Assembly (NCBI RefSeq): GCF_003601985.1
Contig: NZ_QZXA01000012.1
Span: forward strand, 1-64,000
Length of the DNA stretch: 64,000 nucleotides
Direction of reading: 5' to 3'
Origin: Mesorhizobium jarvisii
Lineage (GTDB): Bacteria > Pseudomonadota > Alphaproteobacteria > Rhizobiales > Rhizobiaceae
The position numbers were made by a program, and so were the translations under genes. Shown here piece after piece: positions 62,853 through 64,000 of the stretch. Position 1 is the stretch's first letter, and each line of letters opens with the position of its first letter. Under the pieces are notes generated by a model that was not told the DNA's origin, did no database searches, and saw nothing but the letters and a program-made list of their open reading frames with translations.

Positions 62853-64000
62853 TTACATCATGTTCCTGATATCCGAAGAGAAGGTCGGGAAGCCGTAGAC
62901 CATGTCGGATAACTGCGATGCTGTGATGCCGTGCTTCATGGCAAGTGCGAACAGATGGATCAGCTCTTCGCCGGCATGGCCGACAATGTGAGCGCCAACG
63001 ATCCTGTCGGTGGCCTCCTCGACGATGATCTTCGACCACGCCACTGTCTCGGCATAGGTCCTGGCGGAGAGCCAGCCGCGCATGTCGTTGACATGGACCT
63101 TCACCCCAAGTCCTTGCTCTTTCGCCTTGGCCTCTGTCAGTCCGACACCCGCCAAGGCAGGGACGGTATAGAGCGCCGATGGTATCTGGCCATAGTCCGG
63201 CCGGTGTCTCGGTCCGTCGACGATATTGCGGCCAACGATACCACCCTCGTAAGTTGCGACAGGTGAAAGCTGCGGAGAATTCCACACCGCGTCCCCGCAG
63301 ACATAGACGTCAGGGTTCGACCGCGAACGCAGATGGTCATCGATCTCGATACGGCCTTCGCGATGCACGACGACACCAGCGCCAAGGTCGAGCCCCTCGA
63401 CATTGGCAACACGCCCGGCGCAATTCACAACCCTGTCCGCGTCCACTGCCCGCTCGACGCCATCCGCCACAAAGGTGACGCGTAGTCGTCCTTCGGCCTT
63501 CTCGATCTTCTTGACCCAGGCAAGCGTGCGGACCCGAATCCCTATGCGTTCGCTTTCGCTGCGGATCTGGGCCACGGCATCTGCGTCGAATGCCCCCAGA
63601 AGATGCGGCAAGGCTTCGAGGATCGTTACGTCAACGCCGGCGCGCGCATAAACGTGGCCTAGCTCGAAGGCGATGACGCCGCCTCCGACGAACACGACTG
63701 CATGAGGGAGCACCGGATCATTGAGGACATCGTCGGAAATCGTCATGTGGTCGGCGCCAGGAATTGGTAGCGATCGCGGCTTCGAACCGGTTGCGATGAC
63801 AATGCTGCTGGCTTCAAGCTTACGGCCGTCGACGCCGATGGCATTGCTGCCCATGAACGAGGCCTCGCCGACGATGACATCGACACCGCGCTTGGCCATC
63901 AATCCGGACAGCCGGGACGGAATGTCGTCGATAATGTCTTTTTCGCGTTCGATCAGGGCTCGCCAGTCGAGCCTCGGCCTGCCTATCGCAATCCCGTGCC
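62853..64000 (-). CDS. FAD-dependent pyridine nucleotide-disulfide oxidoreductase-like protein, 5' partial
   Basis: Incomplete gene; the frame is open to the window edge, so the N-terminal FAD motif is outside. Visible parts include IVIATGSKPRSLPIPG, the NAD(P)-binding VVFVGGGVIAFELGHVYARAG and the FAD-closing VYVCGDAVWNSPQLSPVATY. The dimerisation domain ends VYGFPTFSSDIRNMM. Where glutathione reductases have HPT-x4-E, this has FPTFSSD, as in mercuric-reductase-like and SthA-like proteins, so disulfide chemistry is doubtful. It follows the peroxiredoxin-like gene's strand, 160 bp upstream of it. Confidence 0.88.
   Translation of the reverse strand, partial: HGIAIGRPRLDWRALIEREKDIIDDIPSRLSGLMAKRGVDVIVGEASFMGSNAIGVDGRKLEASSIVIATGSKPRSLPIPGADHMTISDDVLNDPVLPHAVVFVGGGVIAFELGHVYARAGVDVTILEALPHLLGAFDADAVAQIRSESERIGIRVRTLAWVKKIEKAEGRLRVTFVADGVERAVDADRVVNCAGRVANVEGLDLGAGVVVHREGRIEIDDHLRSRSNPDVYVCGDAVWNSPQLSPVATYEGGIVGRNIVDGPRHRPDYGQIPSALYTVPALAGVGLTEAKAKEQGLGVKVHVNDMRGWLSARTYAETVAWSKIIVEEATDRIVGAHIVGHAGEELIHLFALAMKHGITASQLSDMVYGFPTFSSDIRNMM

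Overview
The window looks like chromosomal DNA of a Mesorhizobium-like alphaproteobacterium (Rhizobiales). This is inference from high GC content, a zwf-pgl-edd Entner-Doudoroff operon, a GlxA-type AraC regulator, a rhizobial-style exopolysaccharide locus and a Caulobacter/Rhizobium-type Tad pilus locus. No database search was possible, so names rest on motifs, gene order and remembered family features.

Layout. 1-3.5 kb: an 8-bp tandem repeat abutting an FAD amine-oxidase-like gene, an SH3 envelope protein and a short-chain dehydrogenase. 3.8-7.9 kb: zwf-pgl-edd, ended by a clear intrinsic terminator. 7.9-11.7 kb: a secreted VWA protein, a GlxA-family regulator and folD. 11.8-21.4 kb: polysaccharide genes (Wzz/ExoP-like chain-length protein, flippase, DUF6492-like and WecG-like transferases, GT4, GT2 and an O-antigen-ligase/polymerase-like protein). 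21.4-26.8 kb: proC, an SAF-domain oxidoreductase, a Tat-exported multicopper oxidase and a DUF882/M15 peptidase-like protein. 27-31.6 kb: an island-like, lower-GC group of membrane proteins (His-rich membrane protein, PAP2, isoprenylcysteine-methyltransferase-like, sterol-desaturase-like), with a frameshifted second methyltransferase copy and an inverted relic of the desaturase.

31.8-45.3 kb: a complete-looking Tad/Flp pilus locus in two divergent operons. The leftward one is cpaF-tadB-tadC-tadD-cpaA. The rightward one is two tandem flp pilins, cpaB, cpaC, a small lipoprotein, tadG/tadE-like pseudopilins, cpaE, an L,D-transpeptidase and a coiled-coil membrane protein. The region between them carries a CtrA-like box.

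46.3-57.7 kb: a Lap-type biofilm adhesin system: TolC-like outer-membrane protein, ABC exporter, HlyD adaptor, a ribbon-helix-helix protein, a LapG-like periplasmic protease and a 1303-residue RTX adhesin. A 22-bp perfect palindrome sits between the protease and adhesin genes. 58-60.8 kb: a LppC-like lipoprotein, a nuclease-like protein and a GGDEF protein that has lost its catalytic signature. At 60.9 kb a 27-bp 3' tRNA fragment (recalled as tRNA-Thr-GGT) looks like an integration scar. Its orientation places the following LysR, peroxiredoxin-like and flavin oxidoreductase genes inside a putative island that continues past the window.

The polysaccharide, pilus and adhesin loci together make this a surface-attachment region. 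The strongest candidates for something undescribed are the lipid-enzyme cluster with its decayed duplicate, the Lap-like operon with a built-in DNA-binding protein, and the tRNA scar.
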